A stretch of 64,000 nucleotides of DNA from Mariniphaga sp040772505 (lineage in GTDB: Bacteria; Bacteroidota; Bacteroidia; Bacteroidales; Prolixibacteraceae): NCBI GenBank assembly GCA_040772505.1, contig JAXGYA010000012.1:36231-100230 (forward strand), written 5' to 3'. The position numbers and the translations under genes were made by a program. A model generated the notes under the pieces. That model did no database searches. It was not told the DNA's origin and saw only the letters and a list, made by a program, of their open reading frames with translations. Shown here piece by piece: positions 42,961-52,297 of the stretch (positions are counted from its first letter, which is position 1; each line of letters starts with the position of its first letter).

Positions 42961-44637
42961 TTACTGGAAATTTTCTTGCGAAAGATTATCATTTCCTTTT
43001 TCCTGAACCGGATAAAGTCCGGGATAATTGCGGAAAGAATTTGTAATCTCCTGTTTCTTTGCGAATTGAGTCAATTTAATAGCAAATGAAGTGGAAAGCA
43101 GAATAAATAGCAGAAAAATGGCTCTTTTGAGAAAAACCTTCTTTTTGCTTGCAATAAAAATAAAAGAAAAAAACATTGTTAAATACAAAAAAATCAATTC
43201 AATTCTGTGAACTGAAAACTCCAAAACCGACAATGGAAACTTTTCAACAGTTTCAAGAAACTGAATGACAAGCTGAAGAACAAAACCGGTAATTTTTGTT
43301 AAAGGAACGGCAATCAGCGGAATTCCACCGAAAAAAAGCAATGAGATTCCCAATGGTATCAGAATTCCGGCAGCAGGAATGACCACAAGATTTGAAACCC
43401 AGAAAAATGTGGGGAACTGATTGAAATAGAATGCCGAAAGGGGAAAAGTGGCAATTTGTGCGGCAACCGAAGTGGTGAGCAGTGCCCAAAAGTAACGGCT
43501 CACCCTAAATCGGAAAGTAAAAATCTTATTCAATCGCGGCTGCAGAAACACGATACCAAAAACAGCAGCGTAGGACAACTGAAAGCCGACTTCAAAAAGG
43601 TTGTTAGGATTGAGCAGCAGAAGTACGAAAGCCGATGCAACAAGCGATTGGTAAATATTGCTGCTCTTTTTAAAAACAGAGGCAATCACAACTATTGTAA
43701 ACATAGCCGCAGCCCGGCTTACAGAGGGGGAAAGTCCGGTGAGAAAGGCAAAACACCACAGGGAAGTAATCATGACGAGCAGGTATGCAATTTCTCCTCT
43801 CTTCCGTTTTTTCAGAAAACTGAGAAAAAACGACAGAATCATAAATACAATGCCTACATGAAGCCCGGACACCGCAAGCACATGCATGGCACCTGCCGCT
43901 GAAAAAACTCTTTTTGTTTCGGGGTCCAGCCCGCGTTTATAGCCTAACGTCAGTGCCGACAATACGTTAAGCTCTTTCTCTCCCAAATCCTGATTACGGA
44001 ATATTTCAAGCATCTGAAGCCGGGTGCGCTCAGCTAAAATCAGAAAGTTATGTGTGAACATGCCGGATTCTATCCAGCGACTGTCCGGCAGATAAACCTG
44101 CCGGTAAATTCTTTTTCGTTCCAGATAACCTGCATAGTCAAACCCGTTAAGGTCAATACTGTTTTCCACAGGCTGTGGGGTTTTGTCAAATACAATCTGT
44201 TCGCCCGGTTTCAACCGACTTGCTTTTTCGCTTTTGGCAAAATAAACCATCACCTTTTCATTCGTTTTAAAAATCGAATCATTACGAAAAAATGCACTGA
44301 TTTTCAGTACGGATTGATAAGATTTTGGTTTTTCCTGCAAAATTTCCAGCACTGTAGCCGAATATTTACCTTCTGTAAATAATTCAGGTCTCCTGTTGTA
44401 AGCCTGAAAGCGCCAAATTCCGGCAACAGCAAACAAAATGTATATTCCTGCGCCAAAAAACAGGGTTATCCTGAAGCTATAGAAGAGTGATGCGATGAGC
44501 AAAAGCACTACGACAACCAGAAGGGCAAGAATCAGAAAATTGAGATTAAAATTGAAAAGGCTGCCCGCCATTATCCCAGATATCAGGGCAGTGGCAGGTC
44601 GTATCAATGGAATATTATGAATAATCTTTTTCAACAT
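42961..44637 (-). CDS. comEC: ComEC/Rec2 family membrane protein
   Basis: This 558-residue polytopic protein is related to the DNA-uptake channel ComEC. An N-terminal DUF4131 region (two helices then an OB-like domain with PGEQIVFDKTPQPVEN) is followed by the competence domain. The hallmark motif AMHVLAVSGLHVGIVF lies near residue 252, with FLTGLSPSVSRAAAMF downstream. The C-terminal metallo-beta-lactamase-like domain of longer ComEC proteins is absent, as in many Bacteroidota. It may act in transformation, though no other competence gene is nearby. Confidence 0.9.
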   Translation of the reverse strand: MLKKIIHNIPLIRPATALISGIMAGSLFNFNLNFLILALLVVVVLLLIASLFYSFRITLFFGAGIYILFAVAGIWRFQAYNRRPELFTEGKYSATVLEILQEKPKSYQSVLKISAFFRNDSIFKTNEKVMVYFAKSEKASRLKPGEQIVFDKTPQPVENSIDLNGFDYAGYLERKRIYRQVYLPDSRWIESGMFTHNFLILAERTRLQMLEIFRNQDLGEKELNVLSALTLGYKRGLDPETKRVFSAAGAMHVLAVSGLHVGIVFMILSFFLSFLKKRKRGEIAYLLVMITSLWCFAFLTGLSPSVSRAAAMFTIVVIASVFKKSSNIYQSLVASAFVLLLLNPNNLFEVGFQLSYAAVFGIVFLQPRLNKIFTFRFRVSRYFWALLTTSVAAQIATFPLSAFYFNQFPTFFWVSNLVVIPAAGILIPLGISLLFFGGIPLIAVPLTKITGFVLQLVIQFLETVEKFPLSVLEFSVHRIELIFLYLTMFFSFIFIASKKKVFLKRAIFLLFILLSTSFAIKLTQFAKKQEITNSFRNYPGLYPVQEKGNDNLSQENFQ

Positions 44638-44721
44638 CCGCCTGTAATTTCGGATAAAAAACAGAAAACTCAGCCTGCAATGCTACCTGATAAAACAGAA
44701 AAGTGAAGAAAAGGTTAAAAA

Positions 44722-45276
44722 TCAGACAGGTGTTTTTATGCGATAGTGGGGTTGCACCTTTCCGGTTGCAATATTCCGGAGTTTGGTCTTCAGTAGTTTT
44801 TTCCGAAGTGGTGAAAGGTGGTCGATGAAAAGTACTCCTTCGAGATGGTCAAATTCATGCTGAATCACCCTTGCGGCGTAACCGGTATATGTCTCTTCGT
44901 GAAGCACAAAATGCTCATCGTAATATTTCAGGCGCACAGCTTCGGGTCGTTTTACATCTTCCCTGATTTCGGGAAGACTTAGGCAGCCTTCATTCATTAT
45001 CCAGTCTTCGCCGGTGAGTTTGATAATTTCAGGATTGATAAAAACCTTTTTGAAATTTTCAAGCCCGGGATCTTCATCCGCTGCCGGTGATGCATCAATG
45101 ATAAAGAGCCGGATTGACAATCCTACCTGCGGAGCAGCAAGCCCCACCCCATCGGAATGATACATGGTTTCCCACATATTTTCGATTATTTCTGCCAATC
45201 CCTCATGGTTTTCTTCAATTTCCTTTGCTTTTTTCCGCAACAGCGGATCGCCATATACTGTTATAGGATACTTCAT
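44722..45276 (-). CDS. def: Peptide deformylase
   Basis: This enzyme removes the formyl group from the initiator methionine of new proteins. The 184-residue product has all three signature motifs: GVGLAAPQ (residues 43-50), EGCLSLP (96-102, metal ligand Cys98) and the HEFDH metal site (140-144) with the catalytic glutamate. The start codon overlaps the stop of ruvX by 4 bp, so the two are translationally coupled. Beginning MKYPITVYGDPLLR is the normal N-terminus. Confidence 0.97.
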   Translation of the reverse strand: MKYPITVYGDPLLRKKAKEIEENHEGLAEIIENMWETMYHSDGVGLAAPQVGLSIRLFIIDASPAADEDPGLENFKKVFINPEIIKLTGEDWIMNEGCLSLPEIREDVKRPEAVRLKYYDEHFVLHEETYTGYAARVIQHEFDHLEGVLFIDHLSPLRKKLLKTKLRNIATGKVQPHYRIKTPV

Positions 45277-45695
45277 AATCTGTTTCGTTTTTGTTCCAAA
45301 TAACTTTGCAAAATAATGGTTGCACTAATGGTGTCAACCAGATTTCTGTTTCTTCTTGCCATTTTTTTTACTCCTCCGTCGATCATAGCCCGGAAAGCCA
45401 TTTTTGATGTAAATCGTTCGTCAACCTGAATGATTGGAATTTCCGGATACTTCACCTGAAACTTTTTAATAAACGGATTGATGTATGCAACAGCTTCGGA
45501 AGCGGTGTTGTTCATTTGCAGGGGATAACCAATAATCACCTCATCCACTTTTTCATTTTGAAAATAGGTGTGCAAAAACTCCCAGATTTTAGAAGTAGAT
45601 ACTGTAGCGAGCTTAGTTGCAATAATCCGGTTCATGTCGGTTACTGCAAGTCCAACCCGTTTTTTCCCGTAATCTATACCTAAAATTCTTCCCAT
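45273..45695 (-). CDS. ruvX: RuvX/YqgF family pre-16S rRNA nuclease
   Basis: This 140-residue RNase H-fold protein opens with RILGIDYGKKRVGLAVTD, which holds the first catalytic aspartate. VDEVIIGYPLQMN and VDERFTSKMA supply the other acidic residues, and the terminal DTISATIILQSYL completes the site. The family processes the 5' end of 16S rRNA and was formerly annotated as a Holliday junction resolvase. It precedes def with a 4 bp overlap. A -7 promoter element lies at 45712-45719. Confidence 0.93.
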   Translation of the reverse strand: MGRILGIDYGKKRVGLAVTDMNRIIATKLATVSTSKIWEFLHTYFQNEKVDEVIIGYPLQMNNTASEAVAYINPFIKKFQVKYPEIPIIQVDERFTSKMAFRAMIDGGVKKMARRNRNLVDTISATIILQSYLEQKRNRL

Positions 45696-45711
45696 TCTTG
45701 AAAATTTGACA

Positions 45712-45719
45712 CAAAATTA
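45712..45719 (-). promoter_or_regulatory. -7 promoter element for ruvX-def
   Basis: The minus strand reads TAATTTTG, matching TAnnTTTG, 16 bases upstream of the ruvX start. No -33 match is evident. Confidence 0.4.
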
Positions 45720-45847
45720 CAGAGAATAAATGAACTTTAAAAAAATGATTCCTAAACAAACAATGGTTTAAAAGTGTGCTCATCTGATAATCACGGAGGA
45801 AGTGATGAGAATTGCTAAAAAATGAAACTTTGCCGAAATGAGTCATT

Positions 45848-46735
45848 TTATTCACCAAGCCTCTCCATTCCGGCAGTTTCCATAGTGGGATCAATTTTTT
45901 TAACAAGCCCCTGCAACACCTTTCCCGGCCCGATTTCAGTGAATGAAGTAGCTCCTCCGGCAATCATGTTGCGCACGGTTTGCGTCCATCTCACCGGCGC
46001 TGTCAACTGCGCAATCAGGTTTTTCTTAATTTCGGCAGGATCGGTAACCGGCAAAGCATTCACATTCTGATAAACAGGGCACACCGGAACACTAAACGAA
46101 GCGGACTCAATTGCGGCAGCCAGCTCTTCGCGCGCGGGCTCCATGAGTGGTGAATGAAATGCGCCGCCTACAGGGAGTTTCAATGTGCGTTTTGCCCCTT
46201 TTTGAGCAAGTAGCTCACAAGCTTTCTCAACTCCCGATATTGTTCCGGAAATCACAAGCTGCCCGGGACAGTTATAATTGGCAGCAACAACCACATCATC
46301 AATGGAATTGCAAACTTCCTCAACAATTTCATCATCCAGACCAACGATGGCTGCCATGGTTGAAGGTTCTTTTTCACAGGCTTTCTGCATTGCCATTGCA
46401 CGCTTTGAAACCAAAGTCAAACCGTCTTCAAAGGTGAGCGCACCGGTAGCAACCAACGCCGAAAATTCGCCTAAAGAATGGCCTGCAACCATATCCGGCT
46501 GAAAATCTTTTAGTGAATTAGCCAGCAATACTGAATGAAGAAAAATTGCAGGCTGGGTAACCTTCGTTTGCTTTAAATCTTCTGCCGATCCTTCAAACAT
46601 AATATCGGTGATGCTGAAGCCAAGTATTTTGTTACTCTTATCGAAAAGCTCGCGGGCTAAATCTGAATTTTCCCAGATCTCCTTTCCCATTCCGGGATAT
46701 TGCGCTCCCTGTCCGGGGAAAACGTATGCCTTCAT
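45848..46735 (-). CDS. fabD: Malonyl-CoA:ACP transacylase
   Basis: This enzyme loads malonate onto acyl carrier protein for fatty-acid synthesis. The 295-residue product starts with MKAYVFPGQGAQYPGMG and has the nucleophile Ser87 in GHSLGEFSAL, preceded by QPAIF. The partner histidine follows in GAFHSPLM. I chose the ATG at 46735. A TTG three codons upstream is possible but unnecessary. No other fab genes are adjacent. Confidence 0.96.
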   Translation of the reverse strand: MKAYVFPGQGAQYPGMGKEIWENSDLARELFDKSNKILGFSITDIMFEGSAEDLKQTKVTQPAIFLHSVLLANSLKDFQPDMVAGHSLGEFSALVATGALTFEDGLTLVSKRAMAMQKACEKEPSTMAAIVGLDDEIVEEVCNSIDDVVVAANYNCPGQLVISGTISGVEKACELLAQKGAKRTLKLPVGGAFHSPLMEPAREELAAAIESASFSVPVCPVYQNVNALPVTDPAEIKKNLIAQLTAPVRWTQTVRNMIAGGATSFTEIGPGKVLQGLVKKIDPTMETAGMERLGE

Positions 46736-46825
46736 AATTTTCAATTTTTAAAACGCCGCTAAGATAAAAGATTTTGAAATAGCAGAAGTTTCCGATTATC
46801 CCGGAAAATCTGAAGTGAGGTATTC

Positions 46826-49180
46826 TCATCGGCTAAAGGAATATTTAAGGGAGACACCAAAACGCACGGGATAACCCCGCTGCACTATCGGGTTAATGCC
46901 ACCTTTCACCATGTCGGAAACCTCAAAATAAAATGAATTGTATTGAGTTTCAAAAATATTTTTTCCCCAGACTTCAAGCGCAAAAGAGCCTTTTTCGGCA
47001 GTAACTCCGGCACTTGTCAGTCCGTAAGACGGCTGATAAACGGAGTTGTCTTCCATCCAGTATATTTTGCCTGCCACTGTATGCTGAATATTGGCAATCA
47101 GCCTGTTCACAAACGAACCGTTTGTAAAGTTAAACACATAACTTGCCCCTGTGCTAAGCGTGTGCTGCGGTGCAAAAGGAATGTAGTTGCCTGAGTAATC
47201 AATGTCTCCGATACGGTAGTTTATAAACCGGGCATCTGCAAATCCATATTCTGTATAAAGTGTGAAGTTTTGTGTCGGGTTGTATCTGAGGCTCAGCTCA
47301 ACACCTTTGCTTTCCGATTGTCCGGCATTGGTAACAATACGTCCTGCAGTTCCCGTATCTAATAATTTAACAATCTGAATACTATCCACACGGGTATAAA
47401 ACAGGGCAAATGTGGCAGATAGTCTCCTGCCAAACATTTCGCATCTTCCGCCCAACTCATAAGTCCAGCTCAGCTCCGGATCATAAGCCAACTGCTCTTC
47501 AAGAGTCGGGGCGGTCACCGTTGAGGGAGCACCTCCGGCGCCGGGAGGAGGTGCCATACCTTTCGTTGCATTTTTCATCAGCGATTCCATCAGCGAATTT
47601 TCAAGCAATTTTGAAAATGCCTGTTCATTATAACCGCCTGTTTTATATCCTTTTGAAGCTGATAAATAGACAAAAGCAGTTTGCACAGGCTGAAATTTTA
47701 AGGCAAACTTTGGCAAAATTTCCCAGTAGGTTTTGCTGAAGCTACCCTGCATTGTGGTATCGCCGTTTACAGTAAAAGGTTTCATCCCGGGAGGCGGATT
47801 TTTGAACTCGATACTCACGTCTGCACCCTGGCTTTCGGTAAAAAAATCAATTCCCGTATGTTCATAGTCAAAACGAATTCCGCCGGTTGCCGACAATCCG
47901 TGTATTCCAAACAGATGGTTCAGTGTGGATTGATGAAACAAAGCCAGTCCGCGTGATGGTTTTTCATAAACACCCGGCAAGTCAATACGATTGTTCAGAT
48001 AGGTGATAATAACCGGTATTTTCGGGTTGTTTGCCAAAGCGTCAAGTTTAGACTGCATAGCAGTCATTGCATCCTTTTTCAGAGCCACCGGAGTATCAAT
48101 TGTTCGGTGGTTGCTGAAACCGAAAGCACCAACCACCCATTGATAATTTCGCTGATTTTCAGATTTCATTGTGATTTCCTGGCTTATTGAATACTCCTTC
48201 TGCTGCTGACGAATGGAAAAGACAGACAGCGGTGAATAGTCCTGATCCATCTTCATATCGTCCTTCAAAAACTGATGCCCGGTGGTTGAGTTCACGCTGA
48301 AACCATCCCCTAAATACCTGACGGATAAGCCATTTGTCAGCAAATGTCGTTTATAGGAAGAGGGTTCATTGAAATTTACTGCAGTTGAATCTGCATGCAT
48401 ATAGGGGAAAGCTCCCTGCGAAACATAATCATAATGTGTGAAAAGTTTTGCAGTTAGCGCCGGGGTAATATCCCACTCAAACTTCATGCGGGTTCCGGCA
48501 TTCTCAGAGGCATCAGCATTTTTCCCGGTAAAATTATTGATAAAATAACCATCATCTTTTTTGTAATAACCTGTAACGGAAAGCCCGAAATTATCACTAA
48601 GCTTATCATATACAGCTGCTTTGGCGACGAACTGTCCATAGTTTCCCGCACCCACCATTGCATTCACTCCCTGATAGGTTAACGGCGAAAGGGTATAGAT
48701 ATTCACAATGCCGCCAATGGCATTTCGTCCGTAAAGAGTACCCTGTGCTCCGCGCAAAATCTCAATCCGCTGGATATCCTGAAATTCAAAATCAAAAGCC
48801 GAAGTGTTAAAACTCGGAACATTGTCAACATACATGCTTACGGTTTGCGAGCCAAGCCGCGCACCAATTCCGCGGATATAAACGGGAGTGGACACTTTTG
48901 AACCGTAAGTGGGAATAAAGAAGTTTGGAATCATTCCACTCAGCCCGGGAAGTGATTCAACCCTTTGATTCGTCAGCTGCCCGGGTGAAAGAACAGAAAC
49001 TGCTGTTGGTAAGCTTTTCAATCTGTTTGTTTCCTTAACCGTAGAACTGACAACCACTTCATCCAAATAATATGCTTTCACTGTGTCCTGCGGGGTATCA
49101 TCTTTTTCGGGTTCTATTTCTTTAGAAAATGAGAGAAAGGAGTTAAGGAAAATTATAAGTAGTAAAAAAATATTTTTCAT
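46826..49180 (-). CDS. TonB-dependent outer-membrane receptor
   Basis: This 784-residue receptor has a signal peptide (MKNIFLLLIIFLNSFLSFS), then a TonB-box-like DEVVVSS near residue 40 and a plug (VLSPGQLTNQRVESLPGL to LRGAQGTLYGRNAIGGIVN). The barrel ends in VSLKYSFSR. It lacks the carboxypeptidase-like N-domain found in the two other receptors of this window. A proline/glycine-rich insertion (APPPGAGGAPSTV) lies in one predicted loop. The start at 49180 is chosen for the signal peptide; a 32-codon extension has none. No SusD or transporter partner is adjacent, and the ligand is unknown. Confidence 0.9.
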   Translation of the reverse strand: MKNIFLLLIIFLNSFLSFSKEIEPEKDDTPQDTVKAYYLDEVVVSSTVKETNRLKSLPTAVSVLSPGQLTNQRVESLPGLSGMIPNFFIPTYGSKVSTPVYIRGIGARLGSQTVSMYVDNVPSFNTSAFDFEFQDIQRIEILRGAQGTLYGRNAIGGIVNIYTLSPLTYQGVNAMVGAGNYGQFVAKAAVYDKLSDNFGLSVTGYYKKDDGYFINNFTGKNADASENAGTRMKFEWDITPALTAKLFTHYDYVSQGAFPYMHADSTAVNFNEPSSYKRHLLTNGLSVRYLGDGFSVNSTTGHQFLKDDMKMDQDYSPLSVFSIRQQQKEYSISQEITMKSENQRNYQWVVGAFGFSNHRTIDTPVALKKDAMTAMQSKLDALANNPKIPVIITYLNNRIDLPGVYEKPSRGLALFHQSTLNHLFGIHGLSATGGIRFDYEHTGIDFFTESQGADVSIEFKNPPPGMKPFTVNGDTTMQGSFSKTYWEILPKFALKFQPVQTAFVYLSASKGYKTGGYNEQAFSKLLENSLMESLMKNATKGMAPPPGAGGAPSTVTAPTLEEQLAYDPELSWTYELGGRCEMFGRRLSATFALFYTRVDSIQIVKLLDTGTAGRIVTNAGQSESKGVELSLRYNPTQNFTLYTEYGFADARFINYRIGDIDYSGNYIPFAPQHTLSTGASYVFNFTNGSFVNRLIANIQHTVAGKIYWMEDNSVYQPSYGLTSAGVTAEKGSFALEVWGKNIFETQYNSFYFEVSDMVKGGINPIVQRGYPVRFGVSLKYSFSR

Positions 49181-49300
49181 CGAATTTCTTTTAAAAAATA
49201 TAGTTGTGGTTTTAAATTGTAACAACTCAGATTTAAATGAATTATTTTCTGTAAATAAATTTTTCAAAATTTTCACAAAGATTCATCTGACATACAAAAG

Positions 49301-49335
49301 AAAAAAAGGTCGTAACAAAAATTGCTACAACCTTT
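49301..49335 (-). terminator. Rho-independent terminator of tRNA-Val
   Basis: On the minus strand a 14 bp stem (with two G-T pairs) closes a 3-base loop and is followed directly by a T-run. It starts 15 bases after the tRNA 3' end. Confidence 0.78.
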
Positions 49336-49349
49336 CTCCTTTTTTAAAG

Positions 49350-49424
49350 TGGGAACAACTGGATTCGAACCAGTGACCCCCTGCTTGTAAGGCAGGTGCT
49401 CTGAACCAGCTGAGCTATGCTCCC
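49350..49424 (-). tRNA. tRNA-Val (anticodon TAC)
   Basis: The minus strand folds as a complete cloverleaf of 75 bases. The acceptor arms are GGGAGCA and TGTTCCC with discriminator A. The anticodon loop CTTACAA is flanked by CCTGC/GCAGG, and the T loop is GGTTCGAATCC. CCA is not encoded. Confidence 0.97.
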
Positions 49425-49502
49425 ATTTTTCTGTAGAACGTACCAATTTTTGGAAAAAAGCGCTGCAAATATAAAACCTATTTTGGGTTCTGCAAAACTA
49501 TT

Positions 49503-50798
49503 TCATAAAATTTCAGCAACAACAAACGTACTTCCGCCAATAAAAATCATGTCATTTACTCCTGCATTTTCGCGTGCTGCATCAAAAGCTTTTAAGACAG
49601 AAGAATATACAGTGCCTTTCAATCCATATTCAGCAGCGAAATCAGCAAGTTCGTTTTCTTCCATGGCACGTGGGATATCTGCCTTTGTAAAATAATATTC
49701 TGCATCTGCAGGTAAAAGCTGTATTAATTTTTTGTGATTTTTATCTTTCACCAGCCCAAGAACAAAGTGTAGTTTATCGTGCGGAGTTTGTCTGATCTGA
49801 GCAACCACCTCTTTCATCCCTTCGGCATTGTGAGCCGTGTCGCAGACCTGCAGGGGATTATATCCCAAAATTTGCCAGCGCCCCGTCAAGCCGGTTATTT
49901 TTCTCACATTTGCCAGTGCATAAAACAACTGCTCGTCAGAAATTTTCCACTGCATTTCCCTGAGCAAATCAACCGATTTTAAAACTGTTGGAATATTCAG
50001 CCATTGGTATATCCCTTTTAAATCAAGTGTTAACGCATCGAAGTATCTTTTTCCGTTTTTATCCACACGAAGCAACTGGTTTCCATTCAGGTCTGTGGTT
50101 CCATAAACCACCGAATATTCCCGATCTGCAAAAAACAGCGGAGCCAGTTTTATTGCTGCTATTTCTTCAAAAACGTGCCTTGTTTCGGGCAGAGTCGAAC
50201 CAATCACAACCGGAACGCCATCCTTAATTATGCCCGCTTTTTCACCGGCAATCAATTCCAGAGTATTTCCCAGCAAATCGGTGTGATCCATTCCAATATT
50301 TGTGATAACGCACAATTCGGGCTGAATAATATTTGTGGAATCGAGCCGTCCGCCCAGCCCTGCTTCAATTACAGCCACATCAACAGCTTCCTTTGCAAAA
50401 TAATCGAATGCCATTGCCACTGTGAGTTCAAAAAAGGATGGTTCAATATTCCACAATTCATTGTTAATAATGAAATCCTCAACCCATTCTGAAACCTCCT
50501 CTTCTGTTATCATTTCGCCATTCACCCGGATGCGTTCCCTGAAATCTTTTAAATGGGGTGAAGTATAAAGTCCGGTACGATAACCAGCAGCCTGCAATGC
50601 AGCCGCAATCATGTGAGACACAGAACCCTTACCGTTGGTACCGGCGACATGAATTGTCTTAAATTTTTTATGAGGATTACCGTATAAGTTATCGAGCAGA
50701 ACCGTATTGTCCAAGTTATCCTTATAGGCAGCAGGCCCGATTCTCTGAAAAACAGGCAGTCTGTTGAATAAAAAATCAATAGCGTCTGAGTAATTCAA
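49503..50798 (-). CDS. folC: Bifunctional folylpolyglutamate/dihydrofolate synthase
   Basis: This 432-residue Mur-ligase-type enzyme makes dihydrofolate and adds glutamates to folates. The P-loop GTNGKGSVSHM lies near residue 52, with TSPHLKDFRERI and EAGLGGRLDSTN (Mg2+ and folate-site motifs) following. I propose the TTG at 50798 as start, giving LNYSDAIDFLF, which matches the usual FolC N-terminus. An ATG at 50849 adds 17 residues but lies on the likely -7 promoter element, so it would not be transcribed from there. Confidence 0.92.
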   Translation of the reverse strand: MNYSDAIDFLFNRLPVFQRIGPAAYKDNLDNTVLLDNLYGNPHKKFKTIHVAGTNGKGSVSHMIAAALQAAGYRTGLYTSPHLKDFRERIRVNGEMITEEEVSEWVEDFIINNELWNIEPSFFELTVAMAFDYFAKEAVDVAVIEAGLGGRLDSTNIIQPELCVITNIGMDHTDLLGNTLELIAGEKAGIIKDGVPVVIGSTLPETRHVFEEIAAIKLAPLFFADREYSVVYGTTDLNGNQLLRVDKNGKRYFDALTLDLKGIYQWLNIPTVLKSVDLLREMQWKISDEQLFYALANVRKITGLTGRWQILGYNPLQVCDTAHNAEGMKEVVAQIRQTPHDKLHFVLGLVKDKNHKKLIQLLPADAEYYFTKADIPRAMEENELADFAAEYGLKGTVYSSVLKAFDAARENAGVNDMIFIGGSTFVVAEIL

Positions 50799-50846
50799 TC
50801 TGTGAAAAATATATTTATTAACAAGTGCAAGTTTATTAAAAAACGG

Positions 50847-50878
50847 CAAAACTATACTTATTCTGCAATAAATTATCT
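50847..50878 (-). promoter_or_regulatory. Promoter of folC
   Basis: On the minus strand TTG (50878-50876) is followed after 21 bases by TAGTTTTG (50854-50847), matching both Bacteroidota promoter elements. It places the transcript start near 50840, downstream of the distal ATG. Confidence 0.55.
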
Positions 50879-50905
50879 ACTTTTCGCCAATTCAATTTTA
50901 ATAAC

Positions 50906-52240
50906 ATGTTAAGTAAAACCAGCAAAAGTAAAATTTTCATTCTTGACACGAATGTTGTTTTACACGACCACACCAGTATTTATCAGTTTCAGGATAACGA
51001 TATCATCCTGCCAATCACCGTATTGGAAGAACTGGACAAATTTAAGAGGGGTAACCAACTGCTCAACTACCAGGCACGTGAATTTGTGCGGATACTTGAT
51101 GAAATAGTTGGTGATGAGCTCTTTAATGGCGGAAAATCTCTGGGTCAAGGAAAAGGAAAACTGCGTATTGAAACCGGAAAGCCATTTTCTGATGAAATGA
51201 AAGCTTCGTTCCGTGAAGACATTCCCGATCACCGGATTCTGGCAATAGCAGAATATATTTTCAAAGCTTATCCACAGCGGAAAACAATCTTTGTCAGCAA
51301 AGACATCAACCTGAGGATGAAAGCCAAATCGCTGGGCATTCCGGCAGAAGACTACAAAACCGATCAGGTTACCGATGAAAATGTTTTAGACAAAACACTC
51401 AGGACACTTAACAACTTTGATGACAACCTGATTGCCCAGCTTTATGAGCGTGGAACACTGGAGCTGGAAAAACTGAATCTGGAATTCAAACCGGATGCAA
51501 ACGAGTGTCTTATTCTAAAAGGAAACAATTCCAGCGTCCTGGCGCGCTACGATGCAGAAAACAATCTAATCATGAAAGTGGAAAAAAAGCCGGCTTACGG
51601 AATCAAACCCCGAAATGCTGAACAGACTTTCAGTTTAGATGTATTGATGGACCCTGACATTCAACTGGTTGCACTCACCGGGAAAGCCGGAACCGGAAAA
51701 ACACTGCTGGCGCTTGCCGCAGCCATTGAAATGCATAAATACTTCGATCAGATTTTGCTTGCCCGCCCAATTGTTGCCCTTAGTAACCGTGATCTGGGAT
51801 TTCTGCCCGGCGATGCATCAGAAAAAATCAGCCCCTACATGCAGCCGCTTTTCGACAACCTGTCGGTAATCAAACATGCACTCAAACCCAGAAGTCAGGA
51901 GTACATGAAAATTGAAGAGCTGCAAAAAACCGATAAATTAATTATCACGCCACTGGCATTTATCCGCGGACGAAGCCTTTCCAACTCGTTCTTCATCATT
52001 GATGAAGCGCAAAACCTGACTCCCCATGAGGTGAAAACGATTATCACCCGCGCAGGAGAAGGAACAAAAATGGTTTTTACGGGAGATTTGCAACAGATCG
52101 ACTCTCCCTACCTCGACATGAAGTCGAACGGACTGGCCTATATGACCGACCGGATGCGTAATCAAAACCTTTTTGCACATATCAATCTGGTGAAAGGAGA
52201 ACGCAGCTTTTTGGCTGAACTGGCAAGCAACCTGCTTTAA
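50906..52240 (+). CDS. PIN-PhoH family ATPase/ribonuclease
   Basis: This 444-residue protein fuses an N-terminal PIN nuclease domain to a C-terminal PhoH ATPase. The PIN domain has acidic residues in FILDTNVVLHD, LEELDKF and VSKDINLRMK. The PhoH domain has Walker A GKAGTGKT, Walker B FFIIDEAQNLTP and the TGDLQQID sensor motif. PIN-PhoH proteins unwind and cleave RNA in characterised cases. The gene is divergent from folC and followed by mtaB, which has its own promoter. Confidence 0.94.
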   Translation: MLSKTSKSKIFILDTNVVLHDHTSIYQFQDNDIILPITVLEELDKFKRGNQLLNYQAREFVRILDEIVGDELFNGGKSLGQGKGKLRIETGKPFSDEMKASFREDIPDHRILAIAEYIFKAYPQRKTIFVSKDINLRMKAKSLGIPAEDYKTDQVTDENVLDKTLRTLNNFDDNLIAQLYERGTLELEKLNLEFKPDANECLILKGNNSSVLARYDAENNLIMKVEKKPAYGIKPRNAEQTFSLDVLMDPDIQLVALTGKAGTGKTLLALAAAIEMHKYFDQILLARPIVALSNRDLGFLPGDASEKISPYMQPLFDNLSVIKHALKPRSQEYMKIEELQKTDKLIITPLAFIRGRSLSNSFFIIDEAQNLTPHEVKTIITRAGEGTKMVFTGDLQQIDSPYLDMKSNGLAYMTDRMRNQNLFAHINLVKGERSFLAELASNLL

Positions 52241-52244
52241 CCCT

Positions 52245-52274
52245 TTTGCGTTCAGCAGCTTTTTCCTATTTTTG
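52245..52274 (+). promoter_or_regulatory. Promoter of mtaB
   Basis: TTTG (52245-52248), an 18-base spacer and TATTTTTG (52267-52274) match the -33 and -7 consensus. The start codon lies 24 bases further on. Confidence 0.6.
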
Positions 52275-52297
52275 CAGTTTATTTAGAATGGGCTTAA

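Noticed and set aside
46638..46829. Small minus-strand frame upstream of fabD
   Set aside because: It overlaps the fabD start in another frame and has no signal, motif or ribosome-binding site.
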